A stretch of DNA of 62,479 nt, from the NCBI GenBank assembly GCA_005882895.1, contig VBBD01000007.1, forward strand, positions 1 through 62,479. Reading direction: 5' to 3'. Made by a program: the position numbers and the translations under genes. Under the pieces are notes generated by a model. That model was not told where the DNA came from. It was given only the letters and a program-made list of their open reading frames with translations, and did no database searches. Shown in pieces: positions 32,473 through 40,758 of the stretch. The stretch comes from Candidatus Bathyarchaeota archaeon. GTDB lineage: Archaea > Thermoproteota > Bathyarchaeia > 40CM-2-53-6. Numbering within the stretch: position 1 is the stretch's first letter; the number at the start of each line of letters is the position of its first letter.

Positions 32473-33036
32473 CGCTCCCGCGACTCTTGCAGCCCTCTTC
32501 CTAGCCCTTAATCTCCTCGCTTGTCTTTCCCGCTTCTTCTTGGAAACTCTCTCCCGCCTCATTCGGGATCGAAGAGAAACAAAGAGCTTTCTCACTTCCC
32601 CAGCGTAGGAGTCCTTTGGACCTTTAATGTGTCTGTCAGCGAAGACAGCGCAGAAGAGGCCAACCCAAGCGATCCAAAGCGGAGGTCCATAATTGCTCGA
32701 TGCTAGAGCGGGTACCGTGGTCAAAAGGTCGACCAGTCCGAACGTTGTTCCGAATCCAACGAGTTCCTTTCCTAGCCTCAGATGGTTTGCATAGCACAGG
32801 ACGCCACCCAGAAGGATCGTGACTCCCCCGATCTGCACGAGTATTGAGAGAATGCCAGCTAGTACCCAGAATACAGTCACGCCGTTTCCAGAAAGGCTCG
32901 TAAATAGAGCAGCCCACGGGTTCGATGCATTGCCTGGCACTAGGTTCGATAGGACCGGCCTCGTCAAGGTGAGAATAACGCCGGCTACCATGGCAAGGGC
33001 GCTGGAGTATCTGTTGTCGATGTTTACAAATGCCAT
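32431..33036 (-). CDS. Four-helix membrane protein with basic C-terminal tail
   Basis: A 201-residue protein with about four hydrophobic segments in residues 10-135, then a highly basic tail ('RSRMRRERVSKKKRERQARRLRARKR' pattern) that should be cytoplasmic. No family recognised. The tail could bind nucleic acid or anionic lipids, but this is speculation from composition. It lies downstream of the DUF309 gene on the same strand, with a 55-nt gap. Confidence 0.6.
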   Translation of the reverse strand: MAFVNIDNRYSSALAMVAGVILTLTRPVLSNLVPGNASNPWAALFTSLSGNGVTVFWVLAGILSILVQIGGVTILLGGVLCYANHLRLGKELVGFGTTFGLVDLLTTVPALASSNYGPPLWIAWVGLFCAVFADRHIKGPKDSYAGEVRKLFVSLRSRMRRERVSKKKRERQARRLRARKRAARVAGASTRPGKFGSDGDD

Positions 33037-33091
33037 GGAAGCGTCTCCTCAGTTCCGCTTGGATTCTTCCGCTAAAAGGGTACAGATACCC

Positions 33092-33691
33092 TCACGGGGG
33101 TTGTGCGTGGGTTTTCGTTTTGACCCATTCGATCCGGAGCAACGCGGGCATGTTGTCGCTGAGGATTTGCTCAATACCGGTTCTCAGGCGTTGGATGTCA
33201 AGGCCCTTGAAACTGTCGAGGGCGGCTAGCTTTTTCATAGCTCTTCCAAGAATTGAGACGCAAACGGCCTTTTCGTTTTTCTGGTAATGAACGAGCGCTG
33301 CAGCCGTCAGGATCAGGCCCTGAATGATGTCTCGTTCAACGCCCGTTGCGGGATGCCAGATCTCCTCTAGGACTTCGTGCGCTTCCCAGAATCTCTCCTG
33401 ATTGAACAAATCGATTCCTTCTCGTAGCGTTTCTCGATCCCCTCTCGGTGAGGCACGGGATTCAATGGGTCTGAGAGTTACCACCTTAGAGATCTTGGCT
33501 TCTAGGAGGCTTTTGGATCTGTTGATGTCGGTTTGCTCTGCGAAAAGGTCGAACTCGATCGCGCTCGTGCTTATTCTGAGGTTGCCGATCTTATCTGCGG
33601 AGCCCAACAATTCTCGAATCCTCGCCTGAAGCACCTCGACGTCTCTGGGCGTGTAGCCCTGGCTGTTAGCCAGCCTCACGAGATATCTCAT
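33092..33691 (-). CDS. DUF309 domain protein
   Basis: About 199 residues. The C-terminal half holds the DUF309 helical signature: 'GIDLFNQERFWEAHEVLEEIWH' and 'ERDIIQGLILTAAALVHYQ'. The N-terminal half is an additional alpha/beta region with no recognised family. ATG 33691 is chosen because GGAGG lies 6 nt upstream, while the ORF track's TTG start lies before that ribosome-binding site. It follows the aldo/keto reductase gene by about 30 nt. Function unknown. Confidence 0.8.
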   Translation of the reverse strand: MRYLVRLANSQGYTPRDVEVLQARIRELLGSADKIGNLRISTSAIEFDLFAEQTDINRSKSLLEAKISKVVTLRPIESRASPRGDRETLREGIDLFNQERFWEAHEVLEEIWHPATGVERDIIQGLILTAAALVHYQKNEKAVCVSILGRAMKKLAALDSFKGLDIQRLRTGIEQILSDNMPALLRIEWVKTKTHAQPP

Positions 33692-33721
33692 CATTGTCCT
33701 CCCTGTCTCGGACAATCCGTA

Positions 33722-34666
33722 CTATGCGAACGCTTGTTCGCGGAGGAACTTGATACGAAGAAGTTCCTCACCTGTTAGCGAAGGTGATTCAGAGGAAGCG
33801 AAGTCCTCATCCACCTGCTCCCGAGTCTTCGTTCCCGGGATCACTGTCGATATGTCTTTGTGGTCTAGGACGAACTTTAGTGCGGCCTGTGCGAGGGTTC
33901 GCTTATTCGATTCCAGGAACCGCAATCGATCGGCTGCCAATGTGAGTTGCGAGATATAGTCGAGAGGAAAGTTGTGCCGAATGTCTCCTTGGGGGAAGGT
34001 GGATTCCGCCTTGAGTTTGCCGGCAAGGAATCCGTTCGCTAATGGTTCTCGAGCGATGATTCCGACATTATTCTTTGTCGCCTCTCGAAAGAGCTGGTTC
34101 TTGGCCTCCTGTCGTAGGATGTTGAATGCGACTTGAATGGCTCCTAGTTCGCCTGCTCTCATTGCCAGAAGCCCTTCTTGAGGATCGTGAATCGAAATCC
34201 CATAGTGCCTGATTTTTCCCGAGGCTTTGAGCCTGTCAAGGATCTTGAAGACCCTACTGTCTTTGATCATTTGGATTGGGGGGTTGTGGAGCTGGTAGAG
34301 GTCAATGTAGTTAGTGCCCAATCGTTCACAGCTTTTCCCTAGGGCAAACTCTAGATAGTCAGAGTTGAAATTCATTCGAGGAGTTCCATGATAAAAGTCA
34401 CCACCTACCTTGGTGGCGATGATGACCTCTGATCGGTGTCCCCTTAGGGCTTGGCCAAGCAGCTCCTCGCTGTGTCCGTGACCGTAGACGTCGGCTGTAT
34501 CGAAGAAGTTGCATCCCAGCTCTAACGCCCTTCCGATCGCTGATAGGGATTGTTTATCGTCGGTAGGCCCGTAACTGTTTCCATGAGCGTTGCCTCCAAT
34601 TGCCCAGGCACCGAAGCCTACTTCGCTGACCTTGAGTACTGTCTTGCCTAGAACTCTGTACTTCAT
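33722..34666 (-). CDS. Aldo/keto reductase
   Basis: A 314-residue TIM-barrel NADPH oxidoreductase. Catalytic residues are visible as Asp in 'FFDTADVYGHGHSEELLG' with Tyr, Lys in 'VIIATKVGG' and His in 'DLYQLHNPP'. The C-terminal 'STVIPGTKTREQVDEDF' is the coenzyme-binding end. The pattern fits the AKR families acting on general carbonyls. ATG 34666 gives the standard 'MKYRVLGKTVLKVSEVGFG'-like start. It heads a minus-strand operon with DUF309. Confidence 0.92.
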   Translation of the reverse strand: MKYRVLGKTVLKVSEVGFGAWAIGGNAHGNSYGPTDDKQSLSAIGRALELGCNFFDTADVYGHGHSEELLGQALRGHRSEVIIATKVGGDFYHGTPRMNFNSDYLEFALGKSCERLGTNYIDLYQLHNPPIQMIKDSRVFKILDRLKASGKIRHYGISIHDPQEGLLAMRAGELGAIQVAFNILRQEAKNQLFREATKNNVGIIAREPLANGFLAGKLKAESTFPQGDIRHNFPLDYISQLTLAADRLRFLESNKRTLAQAALKFVLDHKDISTVIPGTKTREQVDEDFASSESPSLTGEELLRIKFLREQAFA

Positions 34667-35111
34667 CCGAGCTTTCCTAGAGTGGCACGGTTTGTGGTGA
34701 ATACATTAACCTTGAACGAGTCCGGACAACGAAGGCTGTCCCGTCCCTCCGTGGCTTGACCCGCGACAAGCATTGGGATGCAGCATATCCCTTGGAAGGC
34801 CAATCTGGCCGTCCAAGAACAGACGTGCTTCTCCAATCAATCTTTCCACCTAACTTTCCTTCTTAGCAAATCTTTTTTTTCTGTAACTATTCTTTTTCGG
34901 TAACTAGTCTATGACCCCCGGGGTGGTCGATTTTCCCGCGCCCCGCCCTTCACGAAACACCATTTCTAGACCTGTGAGAGCCTCCGGAATCGGCATAAGG
35001 ACGCTTTGCAGAATCTTTGCCGTGATTGTGCATCGAAGTGCGTCATGCACAGGCTCGGGGGTTACAGTTCGTTGATAGTCTACAAGCGTAGGTTACCTGT
35101 AAGGATGAACT
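34667..35111. other. 445-bp intergenic region with tandem hairpins and T-tracts
   Basis: No protein gene is credible here. On the plus strand a TATA-like aatacattaa (about 34702-34711) is followed by three hairpins: GGACA-8-TGTCC, GGGAT-7-ATCCC (34775-34791), and CTTGGA-GGCCA-3-TGGCC-TCCAAG (34791-34817, one mismatch). T-tracts of eight (34873-34880) and five (34893-34897) follow. This has the make-up of a small non-coding RNA gene with a terminator. The remaining part, to 35111, shows nothing distinctive. Confidence 0.45.
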
Positions 35112-35465
35112 TTGGCAGTAAATTCTGCACCAAAGCCTACAGCTGCCTTTGCGCTGTCAGCGCTCGCAGGGCTAATCACCCTGATCAGTGCCTTCATCGC
35201 TACCACAGTCAGCTCCCTGCTGATACCAGGAATCGACTCGACTATGATCCTGGTATGGGGTAGCATCGCAGGCATACTGACGCTCGTCGGATCTTGGCTG
35301 CTGTACAACAACGCGGCTCAGAGGAAAATAGGGTCAATACTCGTGCTCGTCTTCTCGGTAATATCACTGAACTTTGTCGGATTGATCCTAGGCCTCATCG
35401 GAGGATTCCTCGGATACACCTTCAAGGGTGCATCCGTAACCACATCCAACACCTCAGGCCGCTAG
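35112..35465 (+). CDS. Small membrane protein, three to four helices
   Basis: A 117-residue hydrophobic protein ('AFALSALAGLITLISAFIATTV', 'MILVWGSIAGILTLVGSWLLY', 'IGSILVLVFSVISLNFVGLILGLIGGFLG' in part). The layout resembles small archaeal DUF4064/DUF6114-like membrane proteins with a glycine-rich final helix; the assignment is uncertain. TTG 35112 is the only suitable start. It is separated from the LarA-like gene by 117 bp. Confidence 0.6.
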   Translation: MAVNSAPKPTAAFALSALAGLITLISAFIATTVSSLLIPGIDSTMILVWGSIAGILTLVGSWLLYNNAAQRKIGSILVLVFSVISLNFVGLILGLIGGFLGYTFKGASVTTSNTSGR

Positions 35466-35582
35466 CCTCAATCCGCCCTAGGCAAAGGGCGGACCCCTTT
35501 CTTTGTCAACAAAAAAACAGCCGCAGACGAGAGACGATTCTATAATCCTTAAATCAGCTACGAGCAGATACCAACCGTAGCC

Positions 35583-36887
35583 TTGACCAGCACGGTCAGC
35601 CTCTCCGTTCTAGACCAATTCGGTGGCAGCAAACTCCTATCACCCGAAAAGATCCGATGGATAAAACCAACACCCCTGCCGACAAAGCCGGTCGAACTCG
35701 CCTTCCGCGAAGCCTTAGCAGCCCCGATAGGCGCGAAACCCTTCGAGAGAGAAAAGTGCTGGAGCCCCGCCATCATCTTCTCCGACTTCACACGAAAACA
35801 CTCACCCTTCATCTCACAACTCATCAACATGATAGAACCAAAAACCGATGATATCAAAATCATCTGCGCCGGAGGAACCCACGTTCCATCCGAGCCAGAC
35901 TTCATCAAGAAAGTAGTCGGGGAAGACATCTACAAACGCTACCAGAAGAACATCAGAGTAAGCTCGGTGAAAAACCCCGCGAGCAAGTACGAGTGGATCG
36001 GAGTCACGAGCAGAGGCACCCCCGTCGAGCTAAACAAGGAACTATTCGATAGAGACCTTCTAATCTCAACCCTCAACGTTCAACCACACTATTTCGCAGG
36101 CTACGAGGGAGGGGCGAAAGCGCTCCTCCCCGGCTGCTCAGGACTCAAGACCATAACCATCAATCACGGATACGTAATCGGAAACCCGAACTGCAGAGAG
36201 CTCGCGATCAAAGGCAACCCCACGAGGGAGGACATGAACGAGGTACCTGGTGTTCTCCGGGAGTTCATGAAGATAGAGCATCGAATCCTCGATTTCGTCC
36301 TCAACCAAGACGGGACACTGGTCAAAGCGGCTTATGGAGATCCCAACCTTGCACACCAACAACTCGCCGAGAACTATTCCCGCAGAGCCCACTCCGTCAC
36401 CTCACGCCCATCAGCCCTTGTTGTCACGGTTGCAGACGGACCCGCCGGAACGAACCTGTACCAGGCCCTCAAGGCCGCAACCTTCGGCGCGGGCCTCGTG
36501 AATCCCTCACACCAGCCCAAGTCCACGGTAATGTTGCTTGCCTCGCTTGAAACGGGAATAGGAGGAGACGCGTTCAAGGCCGAGATGGAAACCTACGGCA
36601 AGATGGAACCCGAGATGGTAATCGAGGACTTGAAGAAGCGAGTTAAGCTTGGAAAGGTCACAGAGGCCTCGCAGAAGCCGAACCGCTTCTCCTTGGACGA
36701 CAAGAAGACAGACTTCATCGTGGTCTCACCTAAAGCGCCTGCCCCAGTTGAAGAGCTCTTGAACAAGACGAGGGTCAAATTCTTCAGATCAATAGACGAC
36801 GCGCTGAGAACCCTCGACCAGAAGCTGTACGAGAAGGATGTTGCGGTGATTCCCTATGGCTCATCCACCGTTCCAGTAGCCTCATAG
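35583..36887 (+). CDS. LarA-like nickel-pincer racemase/epimerase family protein (DUF2088)
   Basis: A 434-residue protein of the LarA family. Landmarks: 'IIFSDFTRKHSPF', 'ICAGGTHVPSE', 'PHYFAGYEGGAKALLPG' with the Lys expected to hold the nickel-pincer cofactor, and 'NHGYVIGNPNCRELA'. LarA proteins isomerise 2-hydroxyacids using a nickel pyridinium cofactor made by LarB, LarC and LarE, none of which lies in this window. Substrate unknown. TTG 35583 is the start. Presence of a nickel-type enzyme fits the NikR/NicO-like genes upstream. Confidence 0.85.
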   Translation: MTSTVSLSVLDQFGGSKLLSPEKIRWIKPTPLPTKPVELAFREALAAPIGAKPFEREKCWSPAIIFSDFTRKHSPFISQLINMIEPKTDDIKIICAGGTHVPSEPDFIKKVVGEDIYKRYQKNIRVSSVKNPASKYEWIGVTSRGTPVELNKELFDRDLLISTLNVQPHYFAGYEGGAKALLPGCSGLKTITINHGYVIGNPNCRELAIKGNPTREDMNEVPGVLREFMKIEHRILDFVLNQDGTLVKAAYGDPNLAHQQLAENYSRRAHSVTSRPSALVVTVADGPAGTNLYQALKAATFGAGLVNPSHQPKSTVMLLASLETGIGGDAFKAEMETYGKMEPEMVIEDLKKRVKLGKVTEASQKPNRFSLDDKKTDFIVVSPKAPAPVEELLNKTRVKFFRSIDDALRTLDQKLYEKDVAVIPYGSSTVPVAS

Positions 36888-36955
36888 GAAGAGCCCAACC
36901 ACGACAGCGCACTAGACCAACTAGGTTTAACCGCAACCTATCAACCCGATTTTTT

Positions 36956-37390
36956 ATGATCTACACACAACTAGGAACCGACAAGTATGTCATGAGGCTC
37001 GAATCCGGCGATGACATTCTCCAATCCCTCCGACAATTCGCAACGGCGAAGAGGCTGAGCGCTAGTCTACTCGAGGGCGTCGGCTCTCTGAGCAAGGTCA
37101 AGCTCGGCCACTACGACTTCAAGACAAAACAATACAAGTACGAAACATTCGAAGATGATCTGGAAATCCTAAACCTCTCCGGCAACATATCAACCATGAA
37201 CCGCCGGCCCCTCCCTCATGTTCACGTAACCCTCGGCCGAAGGGACTTTTCAGTAATTGGCGGTCATTTGGATGAAGGGTCAGCAGCCAACATGGTAGAG
37301 ATCGGCATATGGAAACTCTCAGGGAAACTGGTAAAGGCTAAGGATGAAGCAATCGGGTTAAATGTGCTACAACTAGCGCGAAGAATATAG
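36956..37390 (+). CDS. PPC/DUF296 domain protein
   Basis: A 144-residue single-domain PPC (DUF296) protein. Landmarks are 'MRLESGDDILQSLRQFA', 'SASLLEGVGSLSKVKLGHYD', 'LSGNISTMNRRPLPHVHVTLG' and 'GGHLDEGSAANMVEI'. The fold is trimeric, with conserved His residues that may bind metal. In plants the domain is joined to AT-hooks; free-standing prokaryotic versions are uncharacterised. The TATA-like gtttaacc is about 30 nt upstream, so the mRNA is probably leaderless. Confidence 0.85.
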   Translation: MIYTQLGTDKYVMRLESGDDILQSLRQFATAKRLSASLLEGVGSLSKVKLGHYDFKTKQYKYETFEDDLEILNLSGNISTMNRRPLPHVHVTLGRRDFSVIGGHLDEGSAANMVEIGIWKLSGKLVKAKDEAIGLNVLQLARRI

Positions 37391-37511
37391 CCAGTTACTC
37401 GTCAGTCTCACTCATCCCGGTTTTGATCCCAGTTTCTTCATAATCGCACCTTCAGGACCACTTAGCCTATTACACGCTCGACACAGTCTCGAACCAAAGA
37501 TAGGTGCCTAA

Positions 37512-38672
37512 TTGCCGCGTAAGGTCGGGCTACGAATGGTGCTATACCTCTACGTAGCAGTCTTTCTGACAAGGATTGGATTCGGATCAATAACAATCCT
37601 CTTCCCACTCTATCTCCAGGCACCCAGCTACGTAATCGGGGTCATACTCGCACTCTATCCAATGTCCGAAGCGGGCTCAGCGCTGCCTATCGGCCGTCTC
37701 GCGGACCGGTTCAGCCGCAAGAAACTCCACATCATCGGAATGATATTGATCACAATTCTCACCGCAGCGATCGGCTTTACCCGAAGCCTGCTGAACGTCT
37801 CTGTTCTCCATGCAATGATGGGAGTCTCAGCTGCAATCACCGCAGTAACTTCGCTGACACTTTTGGGAGACGCAACCAAACTGACGAATCGGGGGAAGCA
37901 GATGGGAGGATTCGACCTAGCAAACCTAGGAGGCTACGGACTCGGGTTCGGAGTCGGAGGACTACTAGTCAACTCCTTCGCGGATAGGCTGTCGTATGCT
38001 TTCTGGGTGACTGCAGGGCTCTTTCTCTTCGCCGGAATATTGGCGGCCAAGTTTCTTGTGGAACCGGTCAGGGTCTGGGAGCTCAAGCAGCCCAAAATGA
38101 GACAGAGAAGAATCGGAGGCAAGATACGTCCCGTAATCCCTGTCTGGATCGCCCAGACTGTAATACTAGGAATGTACTTTCTACTACCAAAAGCCTTCAG
38201 AGACTCCAGCTCCAGCATTCCTGTTACACGAGATACGCTGATTTTCCTTGGAGTCCTCGGCGGGCTCTTCGCACTTGGGGCTATTGTGTTCGGCCACATA
38301 TCCGATAAGATCGGGAGGACGAGGATAATGGTCGTTGGGGCGTTGGGAGAACTCGGATTCTTACTCCTCTTCGGGTGGTCCGTTCCGGGCGGCGGTTTTG
38401 TGAAATACGAGCTAGTGCTCTGGCCTATGTTCTTTTTAGCGTCTGCAATTGCCCCGGCAATACTCGCCTACGTAGGGGATATCTCGGGCAAAGCCAAGAG
38501 GGGCTCGGCGAACGCGCTCTACAGCATAGTTCTAAGCATCGGTCTAGCTATCGGGAATATCATCGGCGGGTTTGTCGCTGCTTTGGGAATCCAAATGATC
38601 TTTTACGTTGGGGCAGGAATATTGTTCCCCTCAATACTGGCCACGTCAACACTTCTTCGGAGACGCCAATAG
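37512..38672 (+). CDS. Major facilitator superfamily transporter
   Basis: A 386-residue protein with about twelve hydrophobic segments. The motif after helix 2 reads 'PIGRLADRFSRKKLHIIG', the MFS motif A, and its half-repeat in the second half is 'VFGHISDKIGRTRIMVVG'. Substrate cannot be inferred. TTG 37512 is the start. It follows the PPC gene by 121 bp and precedes the LigB-type gene by 52 bp, so a shared role in handling an organic acid or aromatic is possible. Confidence 0.88.
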   Translation: MPRKVGLRMVLYLYVAVFLTRIGFGSITILFPLYLQAPSYVIGVILALYPMSEAGSALPIGRLADRFSRKKLHIIGMILITILTAAIGFTRSLLNVSVLHAMMGVSAAITAVTSLTLLGDATKLTNRGKQMGGFDLANLGGYGLGFGVGGLLVNSFADRLSYAFWVTAGLFLFAGILAAKFLVEPVRVWELKQPKMRQRRIGGKIRPVIPVWIAQTVILGMYFLLPKAFRDSSSSIPVTRDTLIFLGVLGGLFALGAIVFGHISDKIGRTRIMVVGALGELGFLLLFGWSVPGGGFVKYELVLWPMFFLASAIAPAILAYVGDISGKAKRGSANALYSIVLSIGLAIGNIIGGFVAALGIQMIFYVGAGILFPSILATSTLLRRRQ

Positions 38673-38724
38673 GCAACCGTAAGAATCATCTAGGAGATAG
38701 CTCAACGCGACATCTCGGCCAATA

Positions 38725-39555
38725 ATGCCTCTAGAATATGCCTGCATCATGCCGCACGGCGGAGACATTATCCCACAGTTGGCAGCACGGAAAACCAAGC
38801 ACCTGTTCGTGAAGACAAGAGAATCCATGCGCAAGATTGCAAGAGATATCAGAGAGGTGAGACCCGACACGATCGTAATCGCGAGCCCGCACAACCTGAG
38901 ACTTCAAGACAAGATTGGGATCATGACCTCCGAAAACACAACAGGCCGACTAAATGGTCCAAGGGGAAAAAAAGTCAACCTGAGCCTAAAGTGCGACCGA
39001 GAATTCGCCCAAGACCTCCTCCAAGAATCAACCCGAAAGCATCTACCCGTTGTAGGCGCCAACTACGGAACTGCTGAAGGGCCTGCGTCAGATATGCCGA
39101 TGGATTGGGGGACCCTTGTCCCCATGTGGTTTGTCGCCAAGGAAGAACGGGTCAAAGCTAAGACGGTTATTGTCACACCGTCAAGAGAGATTCCTCTGAG
39201 ACAAAATATCGCGCTAGGGACGACAATTGCCGAGATTGCTGAGAAGAAAGAGAAGCGCATCGTCTTCATTGCAAGTGCTGATCAGGCTCACGCGCACAAG
39301 AGGTCAGGACCTTATGGATACCATTCAAGCGCTGCAAAGTATGACGAGTTCGTCTCACAGGCAATCCGAAAGAATCGCATCGAATCCATTTCTCGGCTAA
39401 AAAAGCGATTCATCGAAGATGCGAAGCCAGACAGCCTCTGGCAGATGGCAATGCTTGCGGGTTTGACCCGAGTAGTCAAGATGCGGGGGAGCCTACTTTC
39501 ATATGATGTTCCAACGTATTATGGAATGATATGCGCAAGTTTCCGCCGAGGCTGA
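38725..39555 (+). CDS. Class III extradiol dioxygenase (LigB) family protein
   Basis: A 276-residue protein of the LigB/MEMO superfamily. Candidate Fe ligands lie in 'ACIMPHGGDIIP' and 'VIASPHNLRL', the active-site base region is 'MDWGTLVPMWFV', and the second His cluster is 'FIASADQAHAHKRSGPYG'. It probably opens a catecholic ring with O2, or is a non-catalytic relative. It lies after an MFS permease gene and 8 kb from the homogentisate operon, in keeping with aromatic metabolism. Confidence 0.82.
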   Translation: MPLEYACIMPHGGDIIPQLAARKTKHLFVKTRESMRKIARDIREVRPDTIVIASPHNLRLQDKIGIMTSENTTGRLNGPRGKKVNLSLKCDREFAQDLLQESTRKHLPVVGANYGTAEGPASDMPMDWGTLVPMWFVAKEERVKAKTVIVTPSREIPLRQNIALGTTIAEIAEKKEKRIVFIASADQAHAHKRSGPYGYHSSAAKYDEFVSQAIRKNRIESISRLKKRFIEDAKPDSLWQMAMLAGLTRVVKMRGSLLSYDVPTYYGMICASFRRG

Positions 39556-39579
39556 ATCGCGATCTTGCTGGAAGTGTTC

Positions 39580-40095
39580 TTACTCTTCGGTCATTCGGTT
39601 CATCATCTCTCTGACCTCGTGCTTGATATCAGGTGAGGTTGTTACCACGACAACTCCCTGTGACGGTTGTCCATAGACGATGAAGGATTTGTCAGGAGAC
39701 TCAAGAATAGCTGGAATGGCAAGCAGGTCTTCTTCGCCATCCACGTAGATTACCGCTTCTGTATGTTGCAGGGCCCCTTTGATGGCATCCCACGCCTCTT
39801 TTGTCACGATCCCTGCCGGGTTTCTGACTCTGTAAATCCGCTCCGCCTTAATCTCAACTGGACTGATGCTTTTTCTGAGAGTCATCTGGTCTACTATTCT
39901 CAGGTTGACTTGTATTCCACTTGCTAGTGTCTCTCGGGAGACTATGTCACCAACTGTGGTGACCTTAGGGGGCTTGTTCTGCTGAATCAGTGTCCTCAAC
40001 TTGGGCATAGTTTCTGCGGGCGTCCCTGTGAGGAGTTTTCCCAGGGGAGTCTTTAGGCGAACGAGGTCGGATTGAGATGGACGGAAGCTTGTCAA
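39580..40095 (-). CDS. GTP-dependent dephospho-CoA kinase (DUF359)
   Basis: A 171-residue archaeal enzyme for the last step of coenzyme A synthesis. DUF359 landmarks: 'KTPLGKLLTG', 'TTVGDIVSRETLASGI', 'VNLRIVDQMTLRK', 'RVRNPAGIVTKEAW', 'IYVDGEEDLLAIPAIL' and 'VIYGQPSQGVVVV'. The Asp/Glu cluster in 'DGEEDLL' binds metal-nucleotide in the characterised family. ATG 40095 is a clear start. Its usual partner Spt4 is not beside it; a zinc-ribbon protein gene lies just upstream on the same strand. Confidence 0.9.
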   Translation of the reverse strand: MTSFRPSQSDLVRLKTPLGKLLTGTPAETMPKLRTLIQQNKPPKVTTVGDIVSRETLASGIQVNLRIVDQMTLRKSISPVEIKAERIYRVRNPAGIVTKEAWDAIKGALQHTEAVIYVDGEEDLLAIPAILESPDKSFIVYGQPSQGVVVVTTSPDIKHEVREMMNRMTEE

Positions 40096-40210
40096 TGCGC
40101 CGTTCGTTGGCGTCTAGCTTTCTAAACTAATCTATGATATCGTAGACCCAGCTCGAAAGGAAACTCAGCTTCAACGGCAAGAGCTTGCAGTTAGAGTCGA
40201 TAGGAGTTCC

Positions 40211-40516
40211 CTATGGACTAGCTGCTTCTTCGGCAAGCTTCTTGATAGTAATTTCAAGCCGATCTACTTCTGTAAGAATCAAGGAACCATCGGTTCCGTA
40301 TTGAGGGTCCTTAGAAACCTCTCCAATGAACTCTCGAATACGCTTCAGCAGCTCCATAGCCCCTTCCTCTCTAGACAGGATCATAGTTTCACCGCAAGCT
40401 GGGCAGGCAAAGCCTGTGGGGCTCCTCGGAAGGCTTCCGGTTTGTGCGGTAGGTGGTGAGAAGAAGTTGCCCTCAAAGATGTGCCCGGCCAAGCACTCCC
40501 ATCGGCTCAAAAACAA
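40211..40516 (-). CDS. Small zinc-ribbon-like protein
   Basis: A 101-residue protein. Residues 8-50 contain 'WECLAGHIFEG' and 'FACPACGETMIL', a split Cys/His zinc-ribbon pattern, followed by a helical C-terminal region rich in Glu and Lys. No family assigned. It lies 115 bp upstream of the dephospho-CoA kinase gene on the same strand. Confidence 0.55.
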   Translation of the reverse strand: MFLSRWECLAGHIFEGNFFSPPTAQTGSLPRSPTGFACPACGETMILSREEGAMELLKRIREFIGEVSKDPQYGTDGSLILTEVDRLEITIKKLAEEAASP

Positions 40517-40570
40517 ATCTTCCTCACCAGTGGGCGTGATTCAAAGCTAGCTTTCAAATCAGAGCAACTT

Positions 40571-40711
40571 ATGGACGGAGTGACACTCTATCCCGAAATC
40601 GAGAAGGTCGTTGCCGATTTAAGAGTCGCGTACTTTTTTGCGAAACAAAGGGAAGGACGATCTTGGCTTATTGTGAGAAGCTTCGATAACTGGATTGGTC
40701 TCAGCGGTTAA
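40571..40711 (+). CDS. Possible small protein, 46 residues
   Basis: ATG 40571 opens a 46-codon frame ('MDGVTLYPEIEKVVADLRVAYFF' at the start, rich in normal coding residues). It does not overlap the zinc-ribbon gene when started here, and it lies in a gap between two minus-strand genes. No homologue recognised and no clear ribosome-binding site, so it is a weak candidate. Confidence 0.3.
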   Translation: MDGVTLYPEIEKVVADLRVAYFFAKQREGRSWLIVRSFDNWIGLSG

Positions 40712-40758
40712 TACAAATTGGCAAAACTAGGGAGACGGAAATATGTCCAAGCAGTGTG

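Noticed and set aside
34700-34900. RNase P RNA or SRP RNA identity for the hairpin block
   Set aside because: The conserved core sequences expected for those RNAs are not present and the length is too short.
35006-35263. 85-aa ORF overlapping the small membrane protein at 35112
   Set aside because: Different frame from the clearly hydrophobic membrane protein and rich in Cys/Arg as expected for a shadow.
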